A stretch of 25,492 bases of DNA from an uncultured Megasphaera sp. Its GTDB lineage: Bacteria > Bacillota > Negativicutes > Veillonellales > Megasphaeraceae. Position 1 is the first letter of the stretch; every line of letters starts with the position of its first letter. Location of the stretch: positions 1-25,492 of the forward strand of contig CABQJB010000005.1 of NCBI GenBank assembly GCA_902464195.1. Reading direction: 5' to 3'. The notes beneath the pieces were generated by a model that saw only the letters and a program-made list of their open reading frames with translations, did not search any database and was not told the DNA's origin. A program made the translations under genes and the position numbers. Shown here piece after piece: positions 15,204-21,616 of the stretch.

Positions 15204-15222
15204 GGCTGTTAATATCACAGCC
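15204..15222 (-). promoter_or_regulatory. small inverted repeat in the importer leader, possible operator
   Basis: GGCTGT / ACAGCC with a 7-base AT-rich middle lies just downstream of the predicted promoter (-10 at 15229-15234). Its position suits a repressor site, for example for a metal regulator, but it does not match a Fur box that I recognise. Confidence 0.3.
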
Positions 15223-15228
15223 TGTTTT

Positions 15229-15257
15229 AGTTTAACCTATGAAGGAGATAAATACAA
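15229..15257 (-). promoter_or_regulatory. promoter of the ABC importer operon
   Basis: Minus strand: -35 TTGTAT (15252-15257), 17-base spacer, -10 TAAACT (15229-15234), about 60 bases before the TTG start at 15171. Confidence 0.6.
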
Positions 15258-15277
15258 GCGCGTTTTTTATGTATGAT

Positions 15278-15335
15278 GTTTGAAGTTTGATGCAGGCCGT
15301 CCTAAAGGGAAAAGCCACTACATCAAACTTCAAAC
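15278..15335. repeat. 15-bp inverted repeat after the EFR1 gene
   Basis: GTTTGAAGTTTGATG and CATCAAACTTCAAAC are perfect complements separated by 28 bases. It lies between the EFR1-type gene and the importer promoter. No T tract follows on the minus strand, so it is a weak terminator candidate at best; it also belongs to low-complexity TTGAAGTT sequence. Confidence 0.6.
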
Positions 15336-15355
15336 GTTCAACTTCAATCTGTGTT

Positions 15356-16117
15356 TTATCGCCGCGTCATGTCTTCGGCCGTGACGTCAGGATGGTGGTA
15401 CTGGTCTTCAGAAAGGACCTGTTTACCATGGACAGTGACGGCCTGCTGGGGACACCAGTGGACACAGGCCAGGCAATGGCTGCAATGAGAGCCGATGACG
15501 GCCCCTTTCGCCGTGCAGATGATATTGCTCACGGGACAGATGCGGGCACAGAGGCCGCAGGCAACACAGCGTCCCCCATCTACAGACGGCGTCAGCCAGC
15601 GTTCGCCGGCACGACGGATCAAGCCCAGGTTCATGAGCCAGGCCGAGACAGATGAACGGATAGCTTCGGTATCCCGGATCTGCCCGCGGATCTTATCGGC
15701 TGCAGCAGCAATCAGCTCATCGGCGTGGTCCAGGCGGTTCGTATCATAGTGGATATGGCGGCGCGATGCGATGGTACTGTTGGCAATCATCGGCAGGACC
15801 GCCCCGTAGGACAAAGAACAATGCTGGCGCCGGAGGATCCGGTCCATCGTCCTGAGCGACCGGCCGGGCGTACTGCCACAGGTAGCAATGCCGTAGAAAT
15901 AGGTCGATTTCTGGAAACGGACCTGTCTGATGAAATCCTGTACGGGTTCAGGAAGGTCCCCAAAATAGACAGGAAAGACAAAGCCGATGATGCGGTCCTG
16001 GATACGCTGGCACCGTTCATGGATGGCCGAAATGGGCACAGCCGTATCGCCAGTCAGTTCAGCCAGCTTCTTGGCCACATATAATGAATTTCCCGTTCCT
16101 GAAAAGTAAAGAATCAT
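15356..16117 (-). CDS. EFR1-type flavodoxin-ferredoxin fusion protein
   Basis: 253 residues from the ATG at 16117 (GAGGTGA at good spacing); a longer in-frame reading to 16321 has no SD and runs through the promoter. The N terminus is a flavodoxin-like FMN fold with the phosphate loop FSGTGNSLYVAKKL (6-19) and FPVYFGDLPEPV (48-59). The C terminus has two [4Fe-4S] ferredoxin motifs, Cys184/187/190-194 (CVACGLCARICP) and Cys212/215/218-222 (CSHCLACVHWCP). Such EFR1 proteins are presumed cytoplasmic electron carriers with unknown partners. Its position just upstream of a metal-chelate importer, in the same direction, suggests a reductive step on the imported cofactor; this is inference. Confidence 0.92.
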   Translation of the reverse strand: MILYFSGTGNSLYVAKKLAELTGDTAVPISAIHERCQRIQDRIIGFVFPVYFGDLPEPVQDFIRQVRFQKSTYFYGIATCGSTPGRSLRTMDRILRRQHCSLSYGAVLPMIANSTIASRRHIHYDTNRLDHADELIAAAADKIRGQIRDTEAIRSSVSAWLMNLGLIRRAGERWLTPSVDGGRCVACGLCARICPVSNIICTAKGAVIGSHCSHCLACVHWCPQQAVTVHGKQVLSEDQYHHPDVTAEDMTRR

Positions 16118-16175
16118 AAGGCTCACCTCAGAGACCGCACTGCCAGTTTCCCGCTTGCAGGCGGACGGTATTTTA
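16118..16175 (-). promoter_or_regulatory. short structured leader of the EFR1-type gene
   Basis: The leader can form CCGC / GCGG (around 16151-16164) and an outer ACCG / CGGT pairing. It does not match a riboswitch class that I can name. Confidence 0.25.
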
Positions 16176-16180
16176 CATCC

Positions 16181-16186
16181 ATTATA
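16181..16186 (-). promoter_or_regulatory. extended -10 promoter element of the EFR1-type gene
   Basis: Minus strand TGCTATAAT (TATAAT complement at 16181-16186), 64 bases before the start. The -35 region is weak (GACAAA), so the extended -10 probably compensates. Confidence 0.55.
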
Positions 16187-16223
16187 GCATGAAACCCTGT
16201 CATTTGTCTCGATACATTTGTCT

Positions 16224-16913
16224 TTACACGTAGCCGCGTTCACAGAGGCTGACGAAAGTCCCGTCGCCGATGATGATGTGGTCGAGGACGGGGATTTCCA
16301 TGATCTGGCCGGCATCGGCAATGCGCTGGGTCACGACGATGTCTTCGTGACTCGGTTCAGGGTTGCCTGACGGATGGTTATGGACCAGGACGACGGCTGC
16401 GGCATTGTAACGCAGGGCGTAGCGAAAGACCTCGCGCGACTTGGCCAGGCTGGCATTGATCGTACCGATAGTCAGCGTACGATAGGCAATGAGCTGGTTC
16501 TTCGTCGACAAATAAACGGCGCCGAACTGCTCTTGCGGCAAAAAGCGCAAATCTTCCATGACATAACCGGCAATAGCCTGGGGCGTACTGAAGTCAGGTG
16601 CCGCTTCCTTTACGTGCTGCCGGGAAATACGCCGCCCCAGCTCGACAGCGGCACAGACCGTAACGGCCTTGTCCGTCCCGATACCGGGAATCTCGCAGAG
16701 GTCGCCGACGCTGGTATCACTGAGGTAACAAATATTTTCCCCTGGCAGGGAATGAAGGACCTGCCGCGATACATCGAGAACGGATTGTCCCTTCGTACCC
16801 GTCCGCAATAGAATCGCCAGCAAATCCTGATCGGTCACCGCCGAAGGGCCGTGACGAAGGAATTTTTCCCGCGGTTTCTCACAAACAGCGAGGCTGCGGA
16901 AAGGATCGCTCAT
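16224..16913 (-). CDS. radC: RadC family JAMM/MPN domain protein
   Basis: 229 residues from the ATG at 16913, which overlaps the maf stop by 4 bases (ATGA). N-terminal helix-hairpin-helix-like region (LCEIPGIGTDKAV, ~72-84) and a C-terminal JAMM domain with the full metal motif HNHPSGNPEPSHED (His178, His180, Ser188, Asp191). Despite the name, a DNA-repair role for RadC is disputed; the real activity is not established. The maf-radC pairing is common in Firmicutes and the family is usually a single chromosomal copy. The longer in-frame reading to 16946 lies inside maf and was rejected. Confidence 0.95.
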   Translation of the reverse strand: MSDPFRSLAVCEKPREKFLRHGPSAVTDQDLLAILLRTGTKGQSVLDVSRQVLHSLPGENICYLSDTSVGDLCEIPGIGTDKAVTVCAAVELGRRISRQHVKEAAPDFSTPQAIAGYVMEDLRFLPQEQFGAVYLSTKNQLIAYRTLTIGTINASLAKSREVFRYALRYNAAAVVLVHNHPSGNPEPSHEDIVVTQRIADAGQIMEIPVLDHIIIGDGTFVSLCERGYV

Positions 16914-17470
16914 ACATGGACCTTGGCCTTGTGGAACAACTTGCATACCTGGGACAAGGGCAGGCCGACGACGTTGGTATAGGAACCGTTTATCTTATCG
17001 ACGAAAGCCGCAGCCCGGCCTTGTATGCCATAGGCCCCGGCTTTGTCCAGCGGTTCCCCGGAAGCGACATAAGCTTTGATTTCCTTTTCACTGAGCCGGC
17101 GGAACCAGACTTTCGTTTCGACGACCTTGGTATATTCCTTATGGCCATTGATCAGGGCGATACCCGTATAGACGGAGTGCTTCTTCCCGGACAATGCGCG
17201 GAGCATCTCGATGGCCGCAGCTTCATTCTTGGGCTTGCCCAGCATTTCCCCATCGATGGCAACGATAGTGTCGGCACCGAGGACCCACTGGCCCGGGAAT
17301 TTCCCGGCCACATCGCGGGCCTTTCCCAATGCCTGGGCCTGGACGTATTTTTCCGGATCCTTTTTCTTCGGTGATTCTTCACTGTACGTACTCGGATTGA
17401 CCATATAGGCGACGCCGATCTGCGTCAGCAGTTCGCGGCGACGAGGCGAACCAGAAGCTAAGATGAGCAT
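16910..17470 (-). CDS. maf: Maf family nucleoside triphosphate pyrophosphatase
   Basis: 186 residues, the usual size. Maf proteins hydrolyse dTTP/UTP and modified nucleotides, acting as house-cleaning enzymes and affecting septation. Signatures: LILASGSPRRRELL at the N terminus, VLGADTIVAIDGEMLGKP (Asp general base) and SGEPLDKAGAYGIQG. The latter two match the dTTP/UTP pyrophosphatase subtype (YhdE-like) better than the m7GTP subtype, which I infer from motif wording. GGAGGGA precedes the ATG. Between a DUF4321 gene and radC, with a 4-base overlap to radC. Confidence 0.95.
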   Translation of the reverse strand: MLILASGSPRRRELLTQIGVAYMVNPSTYSEESPKKKDPEKYVQAQALGKARDVAGKFPGQWVLGADTIVAIDGEMLGKPKNEAAAIEMLRALSGKKHSVYTGIALINGHKEYTKVVETKVWFRRLSEKEIKAYVASGEPLDKAGAYGIQGRAAAFVDKINGSYTNVVGLPLSQVCKLFHKAKVHV

Positions 17471-17488
17471 GTAATAATCCCTCCTAAA

Positions 17489-17764
17489 TTATTGAAGATG
17501 ACGAAAGAGAATGGCTGCCAGGATAACACCGATGATGCTGAGCATATTCGGGGCCAGATGGATGCCAAACTGCAATTCCATGAGATAGAGATTGAGGTGA
17601 ATATTCTGGATATTCAAGATTTCATAATGCTGTGTCAAGGCCGGCAGAATGCCCTTCAGGGCCGGAACAGCATACAGGGCTTCCCCGACAATGCCGCCGA
17701 GGATACCGCCGACGATGAGGAAAATAAAGAAGAACAGCAGACTGTGTGAGCCAGGGGTTTTCAT
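17489..17764 (-). CDS. DUF4321 family small membrane protein
   Basis: 91 residues with two clear membrane segments, an N-terminal one (SLLFFFIFLIVGGILGGIVG) and a C-terminal one (MLSIIGVILAAILF), joined by ~35 residues containing LQFGIHLAPNM. This pattern matches DUF4321 proteins, which sit next to maf/radC/mre genes in many Firmicutes; their function is unknown. A GGAGGTAGG precedes the ATG at 17764. It is the first gene of the DUF4321-maf-radC group (18-base gap to maf). Confidence 0.88.
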   Translation of the reverse strand: MKTPGSHSLLFFFIFLIVGGILGGIVGEALYAVPALKGILPALTQHYEILNIQNIHLNLYLMELQFGIHLAPNMLSIIGVILAAILFRHLQ

Positions 17765-17797
17765 GACCTACCTCCATTATACACGCAAGATACGAAA

Positions 17798-17853
17798 GGG
17801 CCGCCCTTTCTCATGAAATTCTAATCCATTCTGAGAAAGGCAGCCCCTTTTTT
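17798..17853 (-). terminator. glnS: hairpin between glnS and DUF4321 genes
   Basis: GGGC...CCTTTCTCA pairs with TGAGAAAGG...GCCC (9-bp inner and 4-bp outer stems, internal loop, 18-base apical loop). It follows the glnS stop by about 15 bases. The T6 tract lies on the plus-strand side (17848-17853), so termination is stronger for plus-strand transcripts; on the minus side only TTTCGT follows. Confidence 0.6.
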
Positions 17854-17862
17854 AATAATCAC

Positions 17863-19554
17863 TTATTGATTTTTCTTTTTCTGCATCTTAGCCCACGTGT
17901 CGCGGAGGCCGACGATGCGGTTGACGACCAGGTGGTCTGCCGTCGTATCGGGATCAATGACGAAATACCCCTGGCGCAGGAACTGGAACTTATCACCTAC
18001 GTGATACGTTGCCAATGCCTTTTCGGCCTTGCTGTGGTATACGTCGAGGCTGTGGGGATTGATCTGGTCGAGGAAATCCTTGCTTTCCCCTTCTTCCTCG
18101 CTGCCATCGTCCTTCAAAAGATAGTCATAGACACGGGTTTCGACATCGACAGCATCTTCAGCATTGACCCAGTGCAACGTCCCTTTGACCTTGCGGTTGG
18201 CGTTGGCGCCGCTGCCGCTCTTGCTTTCCGGATCATACGTGCAGTGCAGTTCGACAATGTTGCCATCTTCGTCTTTGATGACTTCTTCGCATTTGATGAT
18301 GTATGCATACTTGAGGCGGACTTCTTTACCCGGAGCCAGGCGGAAGAACTTCTTGACCGGTTCTTCCATGAAGTCGTTGCGTTCGATATAGAGGTTCTTG
18401 CTGAACGTCATTTCGCGCGTGCCCATGGCTTCGTTTTCCTGATTGTTGTCGGCCGTCATCGTTTCCGTCTTGCCGTCCGGATAATTAGTGAGGACGACCT
18501 TGATCGGGTCGATGACCGTCATCAGGCGCGGTGCTTTCATCTTCAGGTCTTCGCGGATGCAGTATTCCAGAAGGGAAATATCGACCATGCTGTCCGCCTT
18601 GGCGACGCCAATGCGTTCGCAGAAGTCACGAATCGATTCCGGCGTATAGCCGCGGCGGCGGATACCGGAAATGGTCGGCATACGGGGATCATCCCAACCG
18701 CTGACGATGCCCTTTTCGACGAGGAGGCGCAGTTTGCGCTTACTCGTAATCATATTGGTGACATTCAGTCGGGCAAATTCGATCTGCCGCGGTTTCTGGC
18801 CTTGCGGATCGTCCCAGTCTTCGAGGACCCAGTTGTACAGCGGGCGATGAGCTTCAAATTCCAGCGTGCAGATAGAATGGGTAATGCGTTCGATGGCGTC
18901 CGATACAGGATGGGCGAAATCGTACATCGGATAGATGCACCATTTGTCACCTGTCCGGTGATGCGAAGCATGGACGATACGGTAAAGGACCGGGTCGCGC
19001 ATGTTGAGGTTCGGGCTGGCCATATCGATCTTGGCTCGCAGTACCTTTTCGCCATCGGCATACTTGCCGTCCTTCATTTCTTCAAAGAGCTGGAGGTTTT
19101 CTTCGACGCTGCGGTTACGGTACGGACTTTCTTTCCCCGGCGTATTGAACGTGCCGCGGTATTCGCGGATTTCATCACTCGACAAATCATCGACATAAGC
19201 CTTGCCCAGGCGAATCAATTTCTTGGCATATTCATAGAGTTTATCAAAATAGTCCGATGCATAGAACATGCGGTCGTCCCAGTCAAAACCGAGCCATTTG
19301 ACATCGCGTTTAATCGATTCTACATATTCCGTATTTTCTTTCGACGGATTCGTATCGTCAAAGCGGAGATTCGTCAGTCCGCCATATTTCTTGGCAATGC
19401 CGAAATTCAGGCAGATCGACTTAGCGTGGCCGATGTGGAGATAGCCATTCGGTTCCGGCGGGAAACGGGTATGGACCCGCTTGCCATATGTATTCTTTTC
19501 GTTGTCTTCATCGATAATAGTTTCAATAAAATTTTTAGTCGTTTCGTTATCCAT
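17863..19554 (-). CDS. glnS: glutaminyl-tRNA synthetase
   Basis: 563 residues, full length. Class I synthetase that charges tRNA-Gln directly. Visible: FPPEPNGYLHIGHAKS (HIGH at 40-43), a KMSKS-type loop MITSKRKL (269-273 region; Met-Ser replaced by Ile-Thr), and a C-terminal anticodon-binding beta-barrel region with EEPVKKFFRLAPGKEVRL. Most Firmicutes use only GatCAB for Gln-tRNA; GlnRS in this lineage reflects an old transfer seen in several Negativicutes (family knowledge). GGGAG precedes the ATG at 19554. Transcribed alone from its own promoter. Confidence 0.97.
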   Translation of the reverse strand: MDNETTKNFIETIIDEDNEKNTYGKRVHTRFPPEPNGYLHIGHAKSICLNFGIAKKYGGLTNLRFDDTNPSKENTEYVESIKRDVKWLGFDWDDRMFYASDYFDKLYEYAKKLIRLGKAYVDDLSSDEIREYRGTFNTPGKESPYRNRSVEENLQLFEEMKDGKYADGEKVLRAKIDMASPNLNMRDPVLYRIVHASHHRTGDKWCIYPMYDFAHPVSDAIERITHSICTLEFEAHRPLYNWVLEDWDDPQGQKPRQIEFARLNVTNMITSKRKLRLLVEKGIVSGWDDPRMPTISGIRRRGYTPESIRDFCERIGVAKADSMVDISLLEYCIREDLKMKAPRLMTVIDPIKVVLTNYPDGKTETMTADNNQENEAMGTREMTFSKNLYIERNDFMEEPVKKFFRLAPGKEVRLKYAYIIKCEEVIKDEDGNIVELHCTYDPESKSGSGANANRKVKGTLHWVNAEDAVDVETRVYDYLLKDDGSEEEGESKDFLDQINPHSLDVYHSKAEKALATYHVGDKFQFLRQGYFVIDPDTTADHLVVNRIVGLRDTWAKMQKKKNQ

Positions 19555-19599
19555 CGATGTATCTCCCTTTCATATATGTATAAATGCCTTCAATATCAC

Positions 19600-19629
19600 A
19601 TTATACCGTGATTAGCGCCTATTTTGCAA
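19600..19629 (-). promoter_or_regulatory. glnS: promoter of glnS
   Basis: Minus strand: -35 TTGCAA (19624-19629), 18-base spacer, -10 TATAAT (19600-19605), 46 bases before the start codon. Confidence 0.75.
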
Positions 19630-19765
19630 CTGTTTCCAGTAGATTTAGGAAAATGAGGACACAGAGCGCAGTCACAGCCCGCAGGCCGCCCGGACTGAGA
19701 TGCTGCAACGCAGCGTCAGACATTCAAACTGACGACATCGCCATTTACTCGTTCATCGCTCATCG

Positions 19766-19801
19766 CCTACGTATACGAGCGCTGGCCGCGTATTTTTGAC
19801 G
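19766..19801 (+). repeat. fragment of the composite intergenic repeat (copy D)
   Basis: Resembles 21479-21513: CCTACG-T/C-ATACG, then CGCTGGCCG, then TTTTTG-x-CG. Only this end of the repeat is present. Confidence 0.5.
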
Positions 19802-19834
19802 ATTTTTTGACGGCAGGCCGATGTGATACATAAA

Positions 19835-19856
19835 AGCGCCTGATTACTCAGACGCT
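19835..19856 (-). terminator. terminator-like hairpin downstream of the accessory operon
   Basis: AGCGCCTGA / TCAGACGCT (8 of 9 pairs) with a 4-base loop; on the minus strand it is followed by TTTT. A second stop signal after the one at 19952-19972. Confidence 0.55.
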
Positions 19857-19929
19857 AAAATGATGAACTCGTTTAGGCATCCCCGTCTTCCGGGAAGCCT
19901 TATTGTACCAGTCTAAATGCATGGCGGCC

Positions 19930-19957
19930 TCCTGTTCCGGGCATGAAAAAAAGCACC
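19930..19957 (+). repeat. direct repeat flanking the JAMM module, left copy
   Basis: TCCTGTTCCGGGCATG followed by an A run and GCACC. It matches 20907-20932 with one substitution and a 2-A length difference. The two copies bracket the JAMM gene and mini-ORF. Confidence 0.8.
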
Positions 19958-19972
19958 CACTTCGTGAGTGCT
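19952..19972 (-). terminator. terminator of the JAMM/mini-ORF operon
   Basis: AGCACCCAC / GTGAGTGCT (8 of 9 pairs, 3-base loop). On the minus strand seven T follow (19945-19951), and it starts 8 bases past the mini-ORF stop. Confidence 0.85.
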
Positions 19973-19980
19973 AAAAAACA

Positions 19981-20133
19981 TCAAGCAAACGAAACTTTCT
20001 TTTCTTTTTTGGGAGGTAAATTTTTATTCGGCCGTTTAGGAGCTGTCGTGTCTGGCCATGGGCTTTTACCAGCACGTAATAGCTGCAATTGTTCTTTAGA
20101 TAATAGTTCAACATTATTCTTTAGCTTTAACAT
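19981..20133 (-). CDS. 50-residue Lys/Pro-rich protein overlapping the JAMM gene
   Basis: Starts at an ATG (20133) inside the end of the JAMM gene (20-base overlap) behind AGGTGG at about 8 bases, which supports real translation by coupling. The N-terminal half looks helical (VELLSKEQLQLLRAG), followed by a Pro/Lys-rich tail (APKRPNKNLPPKKEKK). There is no signal peptide or membrane helix. I do not recognise the family. Its coupling to a phage-type JAMM-domain C terminus makes it either the next small phage-derived ORF or a partner/antidote of the upstream protein; both ideas are inference. Confidence 0.6.
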   Translation of the reverse strand: MLKLKNNVELLSKEQLQLLRAGKSPWPDTTAPKRPNKNLPPKKEKKVSFA

Positions 20134-20866
20134 ACCGTATTCCCACCTTTCGCGCTTGCCCCAAGAAATCTTTCGCCGCTGATTCCTGGCGTTTTTCATC
20201 ATCAGGGAATTGTCCCATTTCATATTTGTCGTACAATTCATTAAGTAATTCCCTAGCTTTATTATAATCGAAATTAACTGCTTTCTGCAAGCAATTAACC
20301 TGTCCCTGGTTCGTAACTACTACAAAAACACCAATATATTCATCAACGACAAATAGAGCTATATCCGCAAAAGAAAAGCTTTTCGTCGTAGGGTGATTGT
20401 GAGAAAAAACCAATTCCCCTGCATAGGAATCCTGCTTAAGGGCGGCAACTTCAATATTGTTAGAAAAATCAACACTATTGTCAGTTCCGTAAATAACGAC
20501 AGGATTTTGTAAAAAAGTATCCGCACTGATTAACAAAACCTCTTTACTGTCATTATCTTGTTGTGCTATACGAAGCACTTGCTGATTCATTTTTTGCAAT
20601 GCATCATCCTGCCAACTAGCGAAAATATTCAATAGTGCAATTTTATTAATGGCAGCATCCGTAATTAGGAACAAATGGTTCTTTTTTCTTGCTTGCTCGA
20701 CTTTACCGTTCACGTTTTCACTCTCCGAAAACAGTATACCATGAGTTACTTTTTCCCGCCATTCCTTATACGTCATATCAGCCGGCACACAAATGCGTCT
20801 TGCCTTTCTTTCCTGGCAATGAGCGTCCCCATCTTTTTTTCTCCGGTCTGTACAGGCTGCCGACAA
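20114..20866 (-). CDS. JAMM/MPN-domain protein, probable C-terminal remnant of a phage head-morphogenesis (MuF-like) protein
   Basis: About 250 residues if read from a TTG at 20866; the first in-frame ATG is at 20776 and neither has an SD, while the frame stays open to about 20996, so the 5' end looks severed. Recognisable parts: PADMTYKEWREKV (~28-40), a linker motif I associate with the tail of phage minor head proteins, and a JAMM domain (~105-200) with FSHNHPTTKSFSFADI (His156, His158, Ser165, Asp168). Spacing is one residue shorter than in RadC, a form I associate with phage-linked proteins. It could be a metalloprotease or an inactive relative. The region is clearly more AT-rich than its neighbours and rich in TTA and AAA codons, a sign of transfer. 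Confidence 0.65.
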   Translation of the reverse strand: MSAACTDRRKKDGDAHCQERKARRICVPADMTYKEWREKVTHGILFSESENVNGKVEQARKKNHLFLITDAAINKIALLNIFASWQDDALQKMNQQVLRIAQQDNDSKEVLLISADTFLQNPVVIYGTDNSVDFSNNIEVAALKQDSYAGELVFSHNHPTTKSFSFADIALFVVDEYIGVFVVVTNQGQVNCLQKAVNFDYNKARELLNELYDKYEMGQFPDDEKRQESAAKDFLGQARKVGIRYVKAKE

Positions 20867-20906
20867 TGGTAGAACGACAATTCGGATGAAGCAGCAGGGC
20901 CGTATT

Positions 20907-20932
20907 TCCTGTTCCAGGCATGAAAAAGCACC
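20907..20932 (+). repeat. direct repeat flanking the JAMM module, right copy
   Basis: TCCTGTTCCAGGCATG, then AAAAAGCACC. Twin of 19930-19957. Like the left copy it runs into a hairpin (20921-20943). Confidence 0.8.
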
Positions 20933-20943
20933 TCGCTTTTTCA
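20921..20943 (-). terminator. hairpin at the right direct repeat
   Basis: TGAAAAAGC / GCTTTTTCA, 9 bp with a 5-base loop; its left arm gives a T5 run on the minus strand. It has terminator form, but no gene upstream on that strand is evident, so it may be carried along with the repeat. Confidence 0.5.
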
Positions 20944-21055
20944 GATTATTCGGCAGGCGTACGTATCTCCTGCATCTCTCGGGTTTCCCCTGTCATACCA
21001 TCGGCGTGTGGATCGTACGAAATTTTCCACCTCAAACAGCCATTTTCGTATCCAT

Positions 21056-21213
21056 CGTAAAATCCTGTTATTATACCCGAATAGGCTGTGGTCAAATATC
21101 CCTGGCGGTCTTCCCACGGGAAGCCCCTACAATTCAGCCAATGTCCGTGTATTTTTGCGGCAGACTGCCAGCGTTATTCCCCATCGCCTACATGAGATAC
21201 CGTAGGGAGCGTC
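21056..21213 (+). repeat. composite intergenic repeat, copy B
   Basis: Same block order as copy A: CGTAAAA-TCCTG, TTATTATACCCGAATAGGCT, GTGG-x-CAAAT, CGTGTATTTTTG, CATCGCCTACATGAGATACC then GTAGGG. A region between blocks (21100-21140) is extra relative to copy A. Confidence 0.65.
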
Positions 21214-21405
21214 CCAAAGCCTTTCTGACCGTCAGGTATCGACCATCGGGAGGTGCAAGACCGTTTCCAGAATGAACAGCGGCGGCGGGCGGCCCGCTAC
21301 GCGCTGAGGGCTTCCCGAAGCGTCGTTGTTAGTTTGAGTCTGTTGCGGCAGGGCCGCATCTGAGTCCGAGGAAAAGCAGCGGCTCGTGGTTAGTGATTCG
21401 TGGTT

Positions 21406-21513
21406 CGTAAAGACCTGCCATTACACCCGAATGGGCTGTAATTGAATCTCGCAACGGGCCGCCCTGACCGGGCCGGTCCCTACGCATACGGTCGCTGGCC
21501 GTTTTTTGCGACC
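21406..21513 (+). repeat. composite intergenic repeat, copy C
   Basis: CGTAAAGACCTGCCATTACA, CCCGAATGGGCTGT, AATCTCGCAACGGGCC, then CCTACGCATACGGTCGCTGG and a TTTTTTGCGACC end, the last two blocks shared with copy D. It follows a GTGGTT-type tract exactly as copy A does. Confidence 0.65.
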
Positions 21514-21556
21514 TGCGACCGGCCGCCTGCGAACTGCGTTTATTCTATGAAGAGGA

Positions 21557-21585
21557 TAGTCATTCTTTAGTGGTCATGCTATAAT
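21557..21585 (+). promoter_or_regulatory. promoter of the FAH-family gene
   Basis: -35 TAGTCA (21557-21562), 17-base spacer, extended -10 TGCTATAAT (TATAAT at 21580-21585), 31 bases before the ATG at 21617. Confidence 0.7.
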
Positions 21586-21616
21586 AAGTTATCATGAGTA
21601 AAGGAGTCGAATTTTT

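Larger units (their letters stand above)
19630..19980. other. noncoding gap between glnS and the accessory mini-ORF
   Basis: No credible gene. It holds a fragment of the composite repeat (19766-19801), a terminator-like hairpin (19835-19856), one copy of the 26-28-bp direct repeat (19930-19957) and the terminator of the accessory operon (19952-19972). Confidence 0.65.
20867..21616. other. noncoding, repeat-rich gap before the FAH-family gene
   Basis: About 750 bases. The JAMM reading frame remains open to ~20996 but has no homology I can see there. The rest holds the right direct-repeat copy and hairpin (20907-20943), composite repeats B and C, a GC-rich stretch (21275-21380) without a gene, a GTGGTT-type tract (21382-21405), and the FAH promoter. 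Short frames here lack starts with SDs. Confidence 0.65.

Noticed and set aside
15204..15222. Cobalamin or other known riboswitch upstream of the importer
   Set aside because: The leader is only ~50 nt and lacks the conserved B12-box elements.
15278..15335. Inverted repeat as a transposon end
   Set aside because: No transposase, no target duplication, and the arms are low-complexity TTGAAGTT sequence.
16118..16321. Cys-containing N-terminal extension of the EFR1 protein
   Set aside because: It overlaps the radC end and the extended -10 promoter, and has no SD; the flavodoxin fold starts exactly at 16117.
17776..17781. TATAAT just before the DUF4321 gene as a promoter
   Set aside because: It is 11 bases from the start codon, so the transcript would lose its SD, and no -35 is present; promoter for this group remains unlocated.
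17866..19611. 581-codon plus-strand frame opposite glnS
   Set aside because: Antisense shadow of glnS; the protein has Phe/Asp-rich shadow composition and no family motif.
20689..21275. Short plus-strand frames in the accessory gap
   Set aside because: No SD, no known motif, and partly opposite the JAMM gene or inside repeats.
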